Shown here: positions 9,098 through 17,502 of the stretch, in pieces
Layout of the letters: the number at the start of each line of letters is the position of its first letter
Position numbering within the stretch: position 1 is the stretch's first letter
Source: Phycobacter azelaicus
GTDB lineage: Bacteria; Pseudomonadota; Alphaproteobacteria; Rhodobacterales; Rhodobacteraceae
DNA length: 64,000 bases
Assembly (NCBI RefSeq): GCF_014884385.1
Contig: NZ_WKFH01000001.1
Span: forward strand, 1 to 64,000
Direction of reading: 5' to 3'
Notes under the pieces: generated by a model
What the model saw: the letters and a program-made list of their open reading frames with translations, nothing else
What the model was told of the DNA's origin: nothing
The model's database searches: none
Position numbers and translations under genes: made by a program

Positions 9098-9113
9098 GTC
9101 CACCGCGGTGGAC
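9098..9113. repeat. parS-like palindrome 1
   Basis: GTCCACCGCGGTGGAC is a perfect 16-bp palindrome beginning immediately after the repC stop. repABC replicons carry such anchor palindromes as RepB-binding centromere sites, and their sequence tracks compatibility group. It recurs exactly at 9231-9246. Confidence 0.85.
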
Positions 9114-9229
9114 GTCTGGCCATCAACTAGTCCAATGACGCGCGGTCTCGCCACATGCATCAAAGCGACAGAGCCAAATTCCACTAGGGCGATACTACAC
9201 AGTCAATCCATGTACCTCCGACCCGCCGA

Positions 9230-9247
9230 TGTCCACCGCGGTGGACA
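9230..9247. repeat. parS-like palindrome 2
   Basis: The same 16-bp palindrome as at 9098, here extended to 18 bp by flanking T and A. The centres of the two copies are 133 bp apart. A pair of identical sites supports a partition centromere downstream of repC. Confidence 0.85.
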
Positions 9248-9270
9248 GATCCGGCACCAAGTCTCACAAC

Positions 9271-9783
9271 TCACATGCGCGACAGCCGCTTTTCGTCATC
9301 CACCACTTCCAAAGAACCCTTGTTGGCAGTCCAGGCCCACAGGACGATGTTGAAGTCCGTTGATGACGCACCCTTCGCAAAGCTTTGGATCAGAAGCCCC
9401 GCAAACCGATCTGCTATAAGGGCGCGTGCTAGCTCCTGTGTCGGTACCAATTGGCCATCGAGCATCTTCATGCGCCATGCAGAGTCGGCAAGCATCGCCT
9501 CGGTCACACCATACCGTTCGAGCTTGTCCTGATCGCGGGTATCGAAAATAGGCCCAAGGTCGGCTTTGTAGGACACCAGGATCGTGGGTTGCAGGCTGCC
9601 TACCTGGTTGGCTTCTCTAAGAGCGGTCGCGGGATCCAGCGAGGTGTAGAGGGCAGGGGTGCCCTTGGCGTTAAAGCGCCCTCCATAGAGTTCAGCGCCT
9701 CGTCCGGACAGAGGTTCACGCGCATAGACCGGGTTCAGGGCGCGATAGAGTGGCCCTGTGTAGCGTCCATCTTTCAACGGCAT
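9271..9783 (-). CDS. RES-domain toxin
   Basis: RES toxins of the RES/Xre modules act on NAD, by analogy with MbcT and Res proteins. The 170-aa product carries the family pattern: YRALNPVYAREPLSGRGAELYGGRFN with the conserved Arg and the GGRFN box, PALYTSLDPATALREA with the conserved Tyr and Glu, and a late Ser-containing strand (AGLLIQSFAKGASSTDFNIVLW). Its ATG overlaps the antitoxin stop by one base (TGATG), so the antitoxin is made first. The pair lies just past parS, a usual place for plasmid addiction modules. Confidence 0.85.
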   Translation of the reverse strand: MPLKDGRYTGPLYRALNPVYAREPLSGRGAELYGGRFNAKGTPALYTSLDPATALREANQVGSLQPTILVSYKADLGPIFDTRDQDKLERYGVTEAMLADSAWRMKMLDGQLVPTQELARALIADRFAGLLIQSFAKGASSTDFNIVLWAWTANKGSLEVVDDEKRLSRM

Positions 9784-10133
9784 CAGGCAAAGACGCCCGC
9801 ATCGACCGCATCGATGTATTCCAGAACTTGCTGAGCTTTGCCTTCCTGCACCAGCTGCATGGCTGTCCGGCCATCAAAGCCGGGCAGGGGCTCTGACCGG
9901 TACCATGCATAGGCCATCAGTTCCGAGCCGAAGCGGGGCTCAACTTTGTTCAGCACCTCTACCAATTCGCGCAGGCGGCGCTGCGTCTTGTCCGAACCGA
10001 TGCGGGCTCGCCTCTGCAACGCGTCTTTGCCCAAGCCGACGGTCAATGCGATCTCTTCTGCTGATGTGCGTAGCACCGCGGCGATCTTGCGCGGTTCGAA
10101 TTGCCCAGCTTCAGCAAAGTTCGTGATGTGCAT
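9783..10133 (-). CDS. Xre/MbcA/ParS-type antitoxin (DUF2384)
   Basis: This 116-aa protein is the likely neutraliser and DNA-binding autoregulator for the RES toxin that follows it. It shows an N-terminal Xre-like helix bundle (RKIAAVLRTSAEEIALTVGLGKDAL) and the C-terminal toxin-binding domain of this family: LRELVEVLNKVEPRFGSELMAYAWYRSEPLPGFDGRTAMQLVQEGKAQQVLEYIDAV. The start is preceded by GTAGGAGC at a good distance. A TATATA element with adjacent ACCGTCAG and CACCGTA boxes (about 10145-10170) is the probable promoter and operator. Confidence 0.85.
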   Translation of the reverse strand: MHITNFAEAGQFEPRKIAAVLRTSAEEIALTVGLGKDALQRRARIGSDKTQRRLRELVEVLNKVEPRFGSELMAYAWYRSEPLPGFDGRTAMQLVQEGKAQQVLEYIDAVDAGVFA

Positions 10134-10592
10134 GATCTATGCTCCTACGGTGATACTGACGGTATATAGCGGCAACATCGCTGAAATTCAAGCTGACAGG
10201 AGGCGCTGCGCCTTCGTTTCCCGTGCTTATCCGTAACGCTGCAGTGCTCTGAACGAAGCAAATCCTGATCTTTGGGCCTGAGAGGTCACCGTTGGAGCGC
10301 TTTTGCCGATCGAGAACGTCAGATAAGCTATTGATAATATGAGAAAGACTGCAGCAGTCGGGCCGGAGTTGCCGATATGGCTTGCCGATCTTGGATCGAA
10401 ACCGCCACTTACTGCATGCCGTCACTGGGGTCCGCGGTGGTGTCGGACCCTCGGCCGTTACCCCGGACCAGTTGGCTGCTGAAAAGTAAAAGTGTCCTTC
10501 GGGTTTTGTGACTGACGGATGAGGGCCTTTGGGGTCCCTCGGATGGGTCCGGACCGGATTCCGGTCTGTCTTTCCTAATGAAGGGCATTCTA
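10134..10592. other. Intergenic region between the toxin-antitoxin pair and the anti-restriction block
   Basis: About 460 bp without a supportable gene. The left end holds the leftward promoter of the antitoxin (TATATA near 10161). The right part (10430-10575) is GC-rich and repetitive in short words (GGTCC, GGACC, CGGGT), capable of several hairpins, and would be the leader of the following rightward genes. Confidence 0.4.
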
Positions 10593-11063
10593 ATGGAAAC
10601 AGGTGTCTTGCGCGTGCTCCGCACAACCGCCGCCTCCTGGTGGCGGCATAGAGAGCTGCGCAGAACTGGCCAGACGGCGCTATCGCGGCAACTCGAGCGC
10701 GAGACCGTCCTGCGCGATCTTGGCTACCTCAGGCAGGCGGCATTATTGCCAAACGCGCATGTGATCTGCGGGGAGGGTGGGACGTTCCTTCATCTCGGCT
10801 GGACCACAGTGTCGACTTTCGCGCCGATCGAACGCTTTCCCTTGGCCGCTCTTGCGGTCGCACGAGGGACCCCGTTCATCGATATCCGACCCGTCACCGA
10901 TGTTATCGCATTCGCGAACTTGCCGCGGGTGGCGCGGGACAGATCTGTCGATCCTGACCTTTCAGGTGCCGGCAGGTGCGTCTCGCTGACCACCTACATC
11001 GACACGGTCGAGCGGCTCGGCGCGAGGATCGTCAACGATCCGCGGCCCCGTCAGTCAATCTGA
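10593..11063 (+). CDS. Conserved hypothetical plasmid protein
   Basis: I do not recognise this 156-aa product. I start it at the ATG at 10593, which has AAGGG 7 bp upstream; another ATG lies at 10578. The N-terminus is basic (RTTAASWWRHRELRRTG), followed by a helical stretch (ALSRQLERETVLRDLGYL) and a central CGEGGTFLHLGWTTVSTFAP. No signal peptide or membrane segment is evident. It opens the rightward block that continues with ardC 40 bp later and may share its transcript. Confidence 0.55.
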   Translation: METGVLRVLRTTAASWWRHRELRRTGQTALSRQLERETVLRDLGYLRQAALLPNAHVICGEGGTFLHLGWTTVSTFAPIERFPLAALAVARGTPFIDIRPVTDVIAFANLPRVARDRSVDPDLSGAGRCVSLTTYIDTVERLGARIVNDPRPRQSI

Positions 11064-11103
11064 TCACCACTCCCTCTCACAAACATTCGAAAGGAGGCCA
11101 GCC

Positions 11104-12042
11104 ATGGCCCGATCCCCCACGCCCAAATTCGATGCCTCCGAGGTCATCACAAACGAAATCATCCGCATCATCGAGCGCGGCGTCCTGCCGTGGCGCAAGC
11201 CCTGGACCGCAGGCGGCAGCTCACGCCCCCTGCGCGTGGGCGGCGAACCCTACCAGGGGGTGAACAACTTCCTGCTGACGATGCGGACCGTGATGGCGGG
11301 CCACAGCTCTCCCTTCTGGATGACTCTGCCTCAGGCCAATGCGTTGGACGCAAAGGTCCGCAAGGGCGAGAAATCCTCTGTCGTCGTCTATTACGGCCAA
11401 AGCCGGAAAGACGCGGGCGGCGAGGACGACCGCAGCGATGGCGATGATCGCTCCGAGGAAGCCCGCATCTTCCGCTTCCAGAAATCCTACCGCGTGTTCA
11501 ATGCCTGCCAGATCGATGGCCTGCCCGACAGCTTCTTCCCAGACCCGGAGCCCGCGCCCGAGCATCCGCCGTCCGAGCCCATCCCGCACATGCAGGCGTT
11601 TTTCGATGCCATCGACATCACGACCGTCTTCACGGGCACGGAGGCGTACTATTTGCCCCCCGTGGACAAGGTCTACATGCCATCCATCACGCGGTTCCAG
11701 GACCCGCGCAATTTCTACGGGGTCTGGGCGCATGAGCTGGCCCATGCCACGAAGGCCCGGCATCGACTGAACCGTGATTTCGGGTTCTCGAAGTTTGGCA
11801 ACACCTCTTACGCGCGCGAGGAGATCGTCGCGGAATTGACCTCGGTGTTCCTGGGTCAGACGCTCGGCTTTACGGCGCATACGCTCGAGATGAATGCTGC
11901 CTACCTCCATAACTGGTTGCGCGTTCTTCGGTCGGACAAGGGTGCGATCTTCAAGCACGCCGCGGATGCGCAGCGCGCCTGTGATTACCTGATCGCCAGA
12001 TCGGAGGCGGGCAGGGCAGGGGGCCGAGCCAAGGCCGCCTGA
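11104..12042 (+). CDS. ardC: ArdC-family antirestriction protein / zincin-like metallopeptidase
   Basis: ArdC proteins bind single-stranded DNA and protect entering plasmid DNA from host restriction; the C-terminal half is a zinc metallopeptidase fold. The 312-aa product has the ArdC N-terminal domain (ITNEIIRIIERGVLPWRKPW, YQGVNNFLL, FWMTLPQANALDAKVRKGEKSSVVVYYG) and the peptidase motif HELAHATK at about residues 210-217, with the third ligand region EEIVAELTSVFLG near 239. The start follows GGAGG. Length and motif order are typical. As the second gene of a rightward block it would be expressed early on transfer, though direction of entry is not shown here. Confidence 0.9.
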   Translation: MARSPTPKFDASEVITNEIIRIIERGVLPWRKPWTAGGSSRPLRVGGEPYQGVNNFLLTMRTVMAGHSSPFWMTLPQANALDAKVRKGEKSSVVVYYGQSRKDAGGEDDRSDGDDRSEEARIFRFQKSYRVFNACQIDGLPDSFFPDPEPAPEHPPSEPIPHMQAFFDAIDITTVFTGTEAYYLPPVDKVYMPSITRFQDPRNFYGVWAHELAHATKARHRLNRDFGFSKFGNTSYAREEIVAELTSVFLGQTLGFTAHTLEMNAAYLHNWLRVLRSDKGAIFKHAADAQRACDYLIARSEAGRAGGRAKAA

Positions 12043-12065
12043 CCACAGGGAGAACGGAGACGCCC

Positions 12066-12338
12066 ATGTCACGTAAGGAACCCAAGACGCTGCGGGTGGC
12101 CGGGCTCCGCCCGTTCTTGCCTCAAACTGTCCCCCGGACAGTTTGCCGCTTCGCGGACCAGCGCGAACTCAAAGATGGCCGCCGCAAGATCATCACCTTC
12201 AAACGCGGTGCCTATTGGTGGAGCCCGTCCGAGGGCGCTTACCCGCTCTCGGCGGCACTCGAGAGCATCACGGACCAAGGCGGCTGGATCGAAACCATCC
12301 CCAACCCGAATTACAGACCCAAGCGATTGTTCGGGTAG
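12066..12338 (+). CDS. Hypothetical small protein
   Basis: A 90-aa product 23 bp after ardC with a GGAGA ribosome site. The sequence (ELKDGRRKIITFKRGAYWWSPSEGAYPLSAALESI) has no motif that I can assign; it is basic and probably a compact beta fold. Tight spacing to ardC suggests co-expression. Confidence 0.55.
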   Translation: MSRKEPKTLRVAGLRPFLPQTVPRTVCRFADQRELKDGRRKIITFKRGAYWWSPSEGAYPLSAALESITDQGGWIETIPNPNYRPKRLFG

Positions 12339-12426
12339 GGCCCCTTCTGCTTCTGTCCTGCCGCCAGGGGGAAAAAGAAAAAGCTGGCTTTTGGAAGGGT
12401 GTTTCAACTTCTCAAAGGAGCACCCC

Positions 12427-12816
12427 ATGTCCATGACAGGACAACCCCAGACAGACCGCCCTGATCCGAGTGTGATCGCAGCGCAGAACGACGCGTTTCG
12501 CAAGCTCGCGTGCCTCGGTGTGCCAACCGCCCAGTCTATTCAGGGCCGCATGCATGTCACCCGCTCAATTATGAATGCCGGTGACGGCTTCATGGCCGAG
12601 GCGGTGAAGGCCACGGGCATGTTCGAGACCTTCGAGCCCGAGAACGATCCCGAAGGATGGCATGATTTCGGGGCGGTCGAGGTCCGCGGCGAGACCGTGT
12701 TCTGGAAACTGGATTTGTACGAAGCGGATTCCGACTTCCGCTATGGCGCCGAGGCCCCGGACAATCCCGCCACCACCATGCGCGTGCTGACCATCATGCT
12801 GGCGCGCGACTGGTAG
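12427..12816 (+). CDS. DUF3768 family protein, copy 1
   Basis: This 129-aa product matches the DUF3768 pattern: an N-terminal IAAQNDAFRKL helix, then MFETFEPENDPEGWHDFGAVEV, ETVFWKLDLYEADSDFRYG and a terminal RVLTIMLARDW. Function is unknown; the family is frequent on alphaproteobacterial plasmids. A paralogue at 53563-53961 shares all four blocks, and in both places the gene sits next to a large ParB-like gene, before it here and after it there. The start follows AAAGGAG. A mini-hairpin AAAAGC-TG-GCTTTT lies about 35 bp before the start. Confidence 0.8.
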   Translation: MSMTGQPQTDRPDPSVIAAQNDAFRKLACLGVPTAQSIQGRMHVTRSIMNAGDGFMAEAVKATGMFETFEPENDPEGWHDFGAVEVRGETVFWKLDLYEADSDFRYGAEAPDNPATTMRVLTIMLARDW

Positions 12817-12852
12817 GGCAGGGGACGCCTCCCCCTGACATCTCAGACGATG

Positions 12853-12890
12853 AAGGCCCGCTGCCCCCAAAAAGGCAAAGCGGGCCTTTT
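12853..12890 (+). terminator. Intrinsic terminator-like hairpin
   Basis: AAGGCCCGCT (12853-12862) and AGCGGGCCTT (12879-12888) form a perfect 10-bp stem followed by TTTTG. It lies between the DUF3768 gene and the ParB-like gene, 82 bp before the latter's start. Confidence 0.65.
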
Positions 12891-12971
12891 GTCGTGGTGA
12901 TCCCTGAAGACGGGGATTGGCCGCGCATCTGAATGCGCGGGCCGCTCCAAACCCACCGAAAAGGAAACGCC

Positions 12972-14954
12972 ATGACCACAAGCTTCAAACCCGTCTCCGT
13001 CGCCATCGGCGATCTGGTCTCGCATCCCGCAAATGTGCGCAGCAACTCGCCGGAAACCTATGACCCCGAGAACATCGCGCATCTGAAGGCCAGCATCGCT
13101 GTGCTGGGCCTGCTCCAGCCGCTCATGGTCCAGAAGCTCGACGGCAAATACGCCGTGCTGGCTGGTGGCCGACGCCATGCCGCGCTGAAGGAGCTGGTCG
13201 CAGACAAGGCCACCAAGGGGTTCACAGCGAAAACCAAGGTCGACTGCCGCCTTGTGCCGGAGGACTGTGACTTGACCACGGCGCTGTCGCTCGCCGAGAA
13301 CATCACCCAGGCCCCCATGAACGCGATCGACGAGTTCGAAGCCTTCGCGCGGATGATGGAGGTCGACGGCCAGACGCCCGAGACCATCGCAAAGACCTTC
13401 GGCACGACCGTCACCGCCGTCAAAGGCCGGTTGCGCTATGGCCTGATCCATCCCGACATCCGCGCCGCGGCCCGCGCCAAGGTGATCACGCTCGACACGA
13501 TGAAAGCCTTCGCCGAGCACCCGAGCCAGGAGGCGCAGCGCGAGGTGTTCGAGGCGCTCACGAAAGACGGCGGTTATCTGCAGGCCTACACGGTGCGACA
13601 GGCGCTCAAGTCCCGAGGCGTGCAGGTCAGCGACGATATCGGGGCCTTTGTGCGCGAGGAGTATGAGGCGCGCGGCGGGGCGATCGCTGCCGACCTTCTT
13701 GAAGAGCATTCGGTGCTCGAGGATGCGGCGCTGGTCGAAACCATCTTGCTCGAAAAGCTCGGTGCCGCTGCCGAAGAGGCCCGTATGAGGCTGGGCTTTG
13801 CCTGGGCCGATGCGATGGTGCGCTATGATTACGCGACCATGGCCGACTACGGCCGCGTCTATCCCGGCCCGACCGAGCCCGATGAGGCGGCCCAAAAGCG
13901 CATCGAGGAAATCACCGCCGAGCTCGAGAAACTGCAACTCGAGATGGAGGATGAAGGGCTCGAGGAGGACGCGTACAATGCCCTCTACGACCGCGTCGAC
14001 GCCTTGGAAGAGGAAGCCCGCGATCTGCAGGAAGCCTACAGCGCCGAGGACCTCGCGCGGTCTGGGGTGATAGCGTCGTGGCAGGGTGGGCAGATCACGC
14101 TCCATGTGGGCCTCGTCCGCCCGGAAGACACCGTCAAAGAGGAGGGCGCGCGCGGCTCCTCGGCTAGCCCGACCGGGGAGGAGGCCCCGGACCCGGGCGA
14201 AATCACCTACCCGGCCTCACTGGCTGAGGACCTCAAGACCGAGCGAGCCATGGCGCTTGGGGCCGCGATGGCGCTGCATCCGGAGGCCACGCTCGATCTG
14301 ACGCTCTTCAAGCTGGTGAGTGATGTTCTGGCCAGCGGCATGAGTGTCACGCAGGCGATCAAGATCGATGCTCGCAAGGAATACCGCAGCCATGCCAAAA
14401 TGGACGAGATCGACGAGACCTCGCTTGAGCAGGTGGCGGCGGCGCATGATGCGCTTGATCTCTCCTGGCTCGATGACACCCGCGCGCCCGCCGATCAGTT
14501 CGCGGCGTTTCGCGCGCTGGAGGCAGGGGAGAAGGCCAAGCTCGTCGCCTTTGCAACCGCCAGCACCACGCAGTCCTGCTTCGCGCGGGACCGCCAGCGC
14601 GACAACCTGATGCATGCGTTCGAGATCGAGATCATGCCCGACATCCGCGCCCACTGGGCGCCGAATGCTGCACTCTTCAACCGCTTCAAGAAAGCCTGGC
14701 TCCTGAAGATCCTCGGCGAGGATCTGGGTCTGACCCAGGAGGCGGTGACGCTGGCCTCGTCGAGCAAGAAGGAGATCGTCGCCTTCTGCGACAAGCTCTT
14801 CGCCGAGCCCTTCGCGACGCTCACGGACGCGCAGCGCGCTGCCGTGGCCGCCTGGTGCCCGCCTATGATGCAGACCGCCGGTATCGCCTTTGATGAGGCG
14901 GAGCCCATCGCAGAAACCCCGGAGCCTGACGGCGAGGTCGCGCAAGCGGCCTGA
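12972..14954 (+). CDS. Large ParB-like nuclease-fold protein, copy 1
   Basis: A 660-aa protein with an N-terminal ParB/Srx domain (SVAIGDLVSHPANVRSN, HLKASIAVLGLLQPLMV, YAVLAGGRRHAALKEL, SLAENITQAPMNAIDEFEAFARM) and a helix-turn-helix (TPETIAKTFGTTVTAVKGRLRYG). The remaining 450 residues are long, acidic and partly coiled (EEITAELEKLQLEMEDEGLEEDAYNALYDRVDALEEEARDL). It is twice the length of RepB and lacks a ParA partner, so segregation is unlikely; such proteins are known on plasmids and phages as ParB/RepB/Spo0J-domain proteins of uncertain function. The ATG follows AAAGGAAA. A 702-aa paralogue is at 51329. Downstream genes follow on the same strand. Confidence 0.8.
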   Translation: MTTSFKPVSVAIGDLVSHPANVRSNSPETYDPENIAHLKASIAVLGLLQPLMVQKLDGKYAVLAGGRRHAALKELVADKATKGFTAKTKVDCRLVPEDCDLTTALSLAENITQAPMNAIDEFEAFARMMEVDGQTPETIAKTFGTTVTAVKGRLRYGLIHPDIRAAARAKVITLDTMKAFAEHPSQEAQREVFEALTKDGGYLQAYTVRQALKSRGVQVSDDIGAFVREEYEARGGAIAADLLEEHSVLEDAALVETILLEKLGAAAEEARMRLGFAWADAMVRYDYATMADYGRVYPGPTEPDEAAQKRIEEITAELEKLQLEMEDEGLEEDAYNALYDRVDALEEEARDLQEAYSAEDLARSGVIASWQGGQITLHVGLVRPEDTVKEEGARGSSASPTGEEAPDPGEITYPASLAEDLKTERAMALGAAMALHPEATLDLTLFKLVSDVLASGMSVTQAIKIDARKEYRSHAKMDEIDETSLEQVAAAHDALDLSWLDDTRAPADQFAAFRALEAGEKAKLVAFATASTTQSCFARDRQRDNLMHAFEIEIMPDIRAHWAPNAALFNRFKKAWLLKILGEDLGLTQEAVTLASSSKKEIVAFCDKLFAEPFATLTDAQRAAVAAWCPPMMQTAGIAFDEAEPIAETPEPDGEVAQAA

Positions 14955-15030
14955 GCCATCACGCGACCCGCGCGTGGACCATGCCGCCCGCGCGGGTCGA
15001 CCCTCCCACACTCAACCGAAAGACATCCCC

Positions 15031-15624
15031 ATGGCTATTCTCATGTTCTCTGCCTCCGCAGTTGCGGCGCAAATCGCACATGCGCGCGCCTGCAAGACCT
15101 TCCTGCCCAACTGGAACGGGCCCGTGGACAGGCCCGCCCTGATCCTCATCGTCGGCAATGGTGTGCATCTGCGCTCAAATGGCATCGATGGCACGACCAC
15201 CCGTATCGTCACCACCGAACAGGCCGATCCTTCCTTTGCTTTCGCCAATGGCATGAACCCGTTTCGGGACACCGACTGGATGGCGCAGCGCCGCATGGCG
15301 TTTCGTGATCTGACCGGCCAGTTCTACACCGACATCCTGGATGACGTGCAGGTTCTCATCGACCGGGGGCGGGGGGCGATCCGGCTCGCCACCGATGGCC
15401 ACAGCATCCGCGTCTTCGTGCGCCGGGCCTCGGATTATCTCATCGGCGGGACCTACGAGGTGCCCTCGGGCCTCGGCGGCACCTTCCGGGTCATCCTGAA
15501 GGATGCCTGCGACACCTTCGCGATCGTGCAGAACTGCGGCAATTGCGAGGATTTCGACGCCATGCAGCCCTACCGCGTGCCGCTCGATGCGCTGATGGAA
15601 ATCGATGACCGGAGGGCGGCGTGA
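15031..15624 (+). CDS. Conserved hypothetical protein
   Basis: A 197-aa protein I cannot assign. Visible features are an alanine-rich start (MAILMFSASAVAAQIAHARA) and a CGNCEDFDAMQPYRVP segment near the C-terminus. A signal peptide is possible but the Ala-rich start looks more like an amphipathic helix. The ATG is 76 bp after the ParB-like gene, behind AAAGACATCCCC. Its TGA overlaps the next gene's ATG, so the two are coupled. Confidence 0.6.
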   Translation: MAILMFSASAVAAQIAHARACKTFLPNWNGPVDRPALILIVGNGVHLRSNGIDGTTTRIVTTEQADPSFAFANGMNPFRDTDWMAQRRMAFRDLTGQFYTDILDDVQVLIDRGRGAIRLATDGHSIRVFVRRASDYLIGGTYEVPSGLGGTFRVILKDACDTFAIVQNCGNCEDFDAMQPYRVPLDALMEIDDRRAA

Positions 15625-16277
15625 TGGGTTGGCTCTTCTATACCGACGGTCGCGTCCAGACCTACGCGGATGAGAAAGCGGAAATCGCCCGGCTCTGCAC
15701 CTCTCATGGCGACACGCGCAAGACGGAACTGGTCAAAGCCTGCAAGGTGGGCTCCACCTGGTACGCGGCGGCAAAGGTCACAAATATCGACGGCACCGCT
15801 GTCGAAGACACGACCTATGTGACCGATGCGGATGGCTCCATCACGTTCGCCGCCGTATTCCTTACCCGATATGATGACGGCTGCTGGGGCTACAAGGACA
15901 TGGAGGAAAGCGCGGGACCGGTCGAATCCCGCGCGCCACTGAGCCTATTGGCCCTGCTGTCCGAGCTGAAAGACCCAGACAGCTATGCTCATGCCTGGCG
16001 CCAGCGCTGCCAGGACTGGGCTGCGATCCCGGACTACGAGGAAGGCGACAAGATCAAGCTCGCAGCACCTGTGACGCTCACCGATGGCAGTACCTGCCAG
16101 ATTGTCACCGCGACCCACTACAGGCGCGGGCGGCAAAAGCGCCGCTGCTACCGCATCGAGGAAACTGGTGGGCTCGTACGCCTGTCGAAGGCCTCGCTTG
16201 CGGGCTCGGAGCTGCTCAGCTCCGCGAAAGGTGCGGCTAGCCCGGTGCTGGCGGAGTTCCTGGCGGGGCGAAATTAG
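15624..16277 (+). CDS. DUF6927-like hypothetical protein
   Basis: A 217-aa product starting MGWLFYTDGRVQTY and containing the segment DGCWGYKDMEESAGPVESRAPLSLL, which resembles DUF6927 proteins of plasmids and phages. Function unknown. The ATG at 15624 overlaps the upstream stop (TGATG) and has GGAGG 10 bp upstream; I prefer it to the GTG at 15621. The C-terminal 80 residues contain a basic strand-rich region (TATHYRRGRQKRRCYRIEETGG) that could contact nucleic acid. Confidence 0.6.
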   Translation: MGWLFYTDGRVQTYADEKAEIARLCTSHGDTRKTELVKACKVGSTWYAAAKVTNIDGTAVEDTTYVTDADGSITFAAVFLTRYDDGCWGYKDMEESAGPVESRAPLSLLALLSELKDPDSYAHAWRQRCQDWAAIPDYEEGDKIKLAAPVTLTDGSTCQIVTATHYRRGRQKRRCYRIEETGGLVRLSKASLAGSELLSSAKGAASPVLAEFLAGRN

Positions 16278-16334
16278 GTCCTGCGCCGGACGGTTCATCG
16301 ACCTGCCCGGCGACAGCAGATGCTGCGGCTTGTC

Positions 16335-16363
16335 TTGACAAGGCAATGCAAATGCATTACCTA
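16335..16363 (+). promoter_or_regulatory. PrlF-YhaV promoter with internal operator
   Basis: TTGACA (16335-16340) is followed after 17 bp by TACCTA (16358-16363). The spacer contains a perfect dyad AATGCA-AA-TGCATT (16345-16358), placed so that a bound repressor would block RNA polymerase. This fits autoregulation by the AbrB-type antitoxin encoded 39 bp downstream. Confidence 0.65.
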
Positions 16364-16401
16364 TCGCGGGCAGCAAAGAACCTTTTCTTCAGGAGACTGC
16401 C

Positions 16402-16728
16402 ATGACAGCCCTCGCACAAGATGTCTCGAAACTCACGGATCGGTATCAGACGACCGTGCCGGCGGGTGTGCGCAAACAGCTCAAGCTGGGCAAGGGCGAC
16501 CAGATTCGTTACTGCACCGAGCCGAGTGGCAGGGTCTATATCGAGCCCGTGCGCAGCGACGAGGAAGATCCCGTGCTCGGAGCCTTTCTCGATTTTGTCG
16601 AGGCCGATATCAAGGCGCATCCGGACCGCATTCGGGCTTTCGATGGGGCTTTGCATGACCGTCTTGCAGCACTGGTCGGAGACGTTGATGTCGATCTCGA
16701 TGCGCCGCTATCGCTCGAGGATGAATGA
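16402..16728 (+). CDS. prlF: PrlF-type antitoxin (AbrB fold)
   Basis: PrlF is the antitoxin and DNA-binding autoregulator of the PrlF-YhaV system. The 108-aa protein has a swapped-hairpin AbrB domain at its N-terminus (LTDRYQTTVPAGVRKQLKLGKGDQIRYCTEPSGRVYIEP) and the PrlF-specific continuation DPVLGAFLDFVEADIKAHPDRIRAF. The start has CAGGAG upstream. The last codons overlap the toxin start (ATGA). The dyad in its promoter is the likely operator. Confidence 0.9.
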   Translation: MTALAQDVSKLTDRYQTTVPAGVRKQLKLGKGDQIRYCTEPSGRVYIEPVRSDEEDPVLGAFLDFVEADIKAHPDRIRAFDGALHDRLAALVGDVDVDLDAPLSLEDE

Positions 16729-17243
16729 GCGGCGATAGCGTGCCCGCCCAAGCGCCCCTTGTCGTGAATGGATGGTCGATTTATGCGCACCCACTCTTTC
16801 TGGACCAGCTCGAAGGGCTGGTCGAGGAGGTAGAGGCGCGTAAGGCTCGCGATCCCAAGACCTGGCACAAGAAAAACCCGACGAAACGGCTGGCCGCCAT
16901 CTTCAAGCTGGTCACCGAGGCCATACCTGCAGATCCGGGTGCCGCCGCCTTCCGGCAAGGCGGCACACTCGGCGATCACCGCAAGCACTGGTTCCGGGCG
17001 AAATTCTTCCAGCAGTATCGGCTGTTCTACCGGTTCAACAGCGATGCGAAGGTCATCGTGGTGGCATGGGTGAACGACGACAAGACCCTGCGCGCCTATG
17101 GCAGCAAGACGGATGCCTATGCGACGTTCAAAGGGATGCTGGAAGATGGCAACCCACCTGACAATTTCGACGCGCTCTTGAAAGAAGCTGCAGCGGCAGG
17201 CAAGCGGTTCGAGAAATCCCTTGAAGCGGTGCCCGATCGGTAA
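16725..17243 (+). CDS. yhaV: YhaV-type toxin
   Basis: YhaV is a RelE-superfamily ribosome-dependent RNase that stops translation. The 172-aa product begins VVNGWSIYAHPLFLDQLEGLVEEVEARKARDP and contains the family core GTLGDHRKHWFRAKFFQQYRLFYRFNSDAKVIVVAWVNDDKTLRAYGSKTDAYATFKGML with the conserved His, Arg and Tyr residues. Length fits YhaV (about 154-175 aa). ATGA overlap couples it to prlF. Together they form a plasmid-stabilising addiction module inside the anti-restriction block. Confidence 0.9.
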   Translation: MSGDSVPAQAPLVVNGWSIYAHPLFLDQLEGLVEEVEARKARDPKTWHKKNPTKRLAAIFKLVTEAIPADPGAAAFRQGGTLGDHRKHWFRAKFFQQYRLFYRFNSDAKVIVVAWVNDDKTLRAYGSKTDAYATFKGMLEDGNPPDNFDALLKEAAAAGKRFEKSLEAVPDR

Positions 17244-17337
17244 GTGGGCCAGCTTGCTATGACCCTTTGGCATTATCATTTACGACGCCACGCTCGAAGA
17301 TGTAGCATCGGCTGATAATGCGGTCGGAGAAAGCACA

Positions 17338-17502
17338 ATGAATGAGACGGAAAAGGATAGGCAGCACCTCGGTCTAGAGGAGCAATGCGCGCCTGACCTG
17401 ACGGGGCACCGTTTCCCAATTGCTGTGCGCGTTGCAGACATGCCCGATGACCTCGGCAAGCTGCTGGATATCGGGCTCGAGGAGCATTTCCGTGGCCGCT
17501 GA
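17338..17502 (+). CDS. Small hypothetical protein
   Basis: A 54-aa reading frame, MNETEKDRQHLGLEEQ onward, containing HRFPIAVRVADMPDDLGKLLDIGLEEHF. It resembles no family I know. GGAGAAAG lies upstream of the ATG. Its end overlaps the next small gene by 11 bp, with that gene's GGAGC ribosome site inside it, an arrangement that supports both being real. Confidence 0.45.
   Translation: MNETEKDRQHLGLEEQCAPDLTGHRFPIAVRVADMPDDLGKLLDIGLEEHFRGR

Noticed and set aside
10111..10626. 171-codon minus-strand frame upstream of the antitoxin
   Set aside because: It runs through the promoter of the antitoxin gene and has no protein-like pattern.
12843..14105. 420-codon minus-strand frame opposite the ParB-like gene
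   Set aside because: Shadow of the plus-strand gene; contains no recognisable domain and spans the terminator hairpin.
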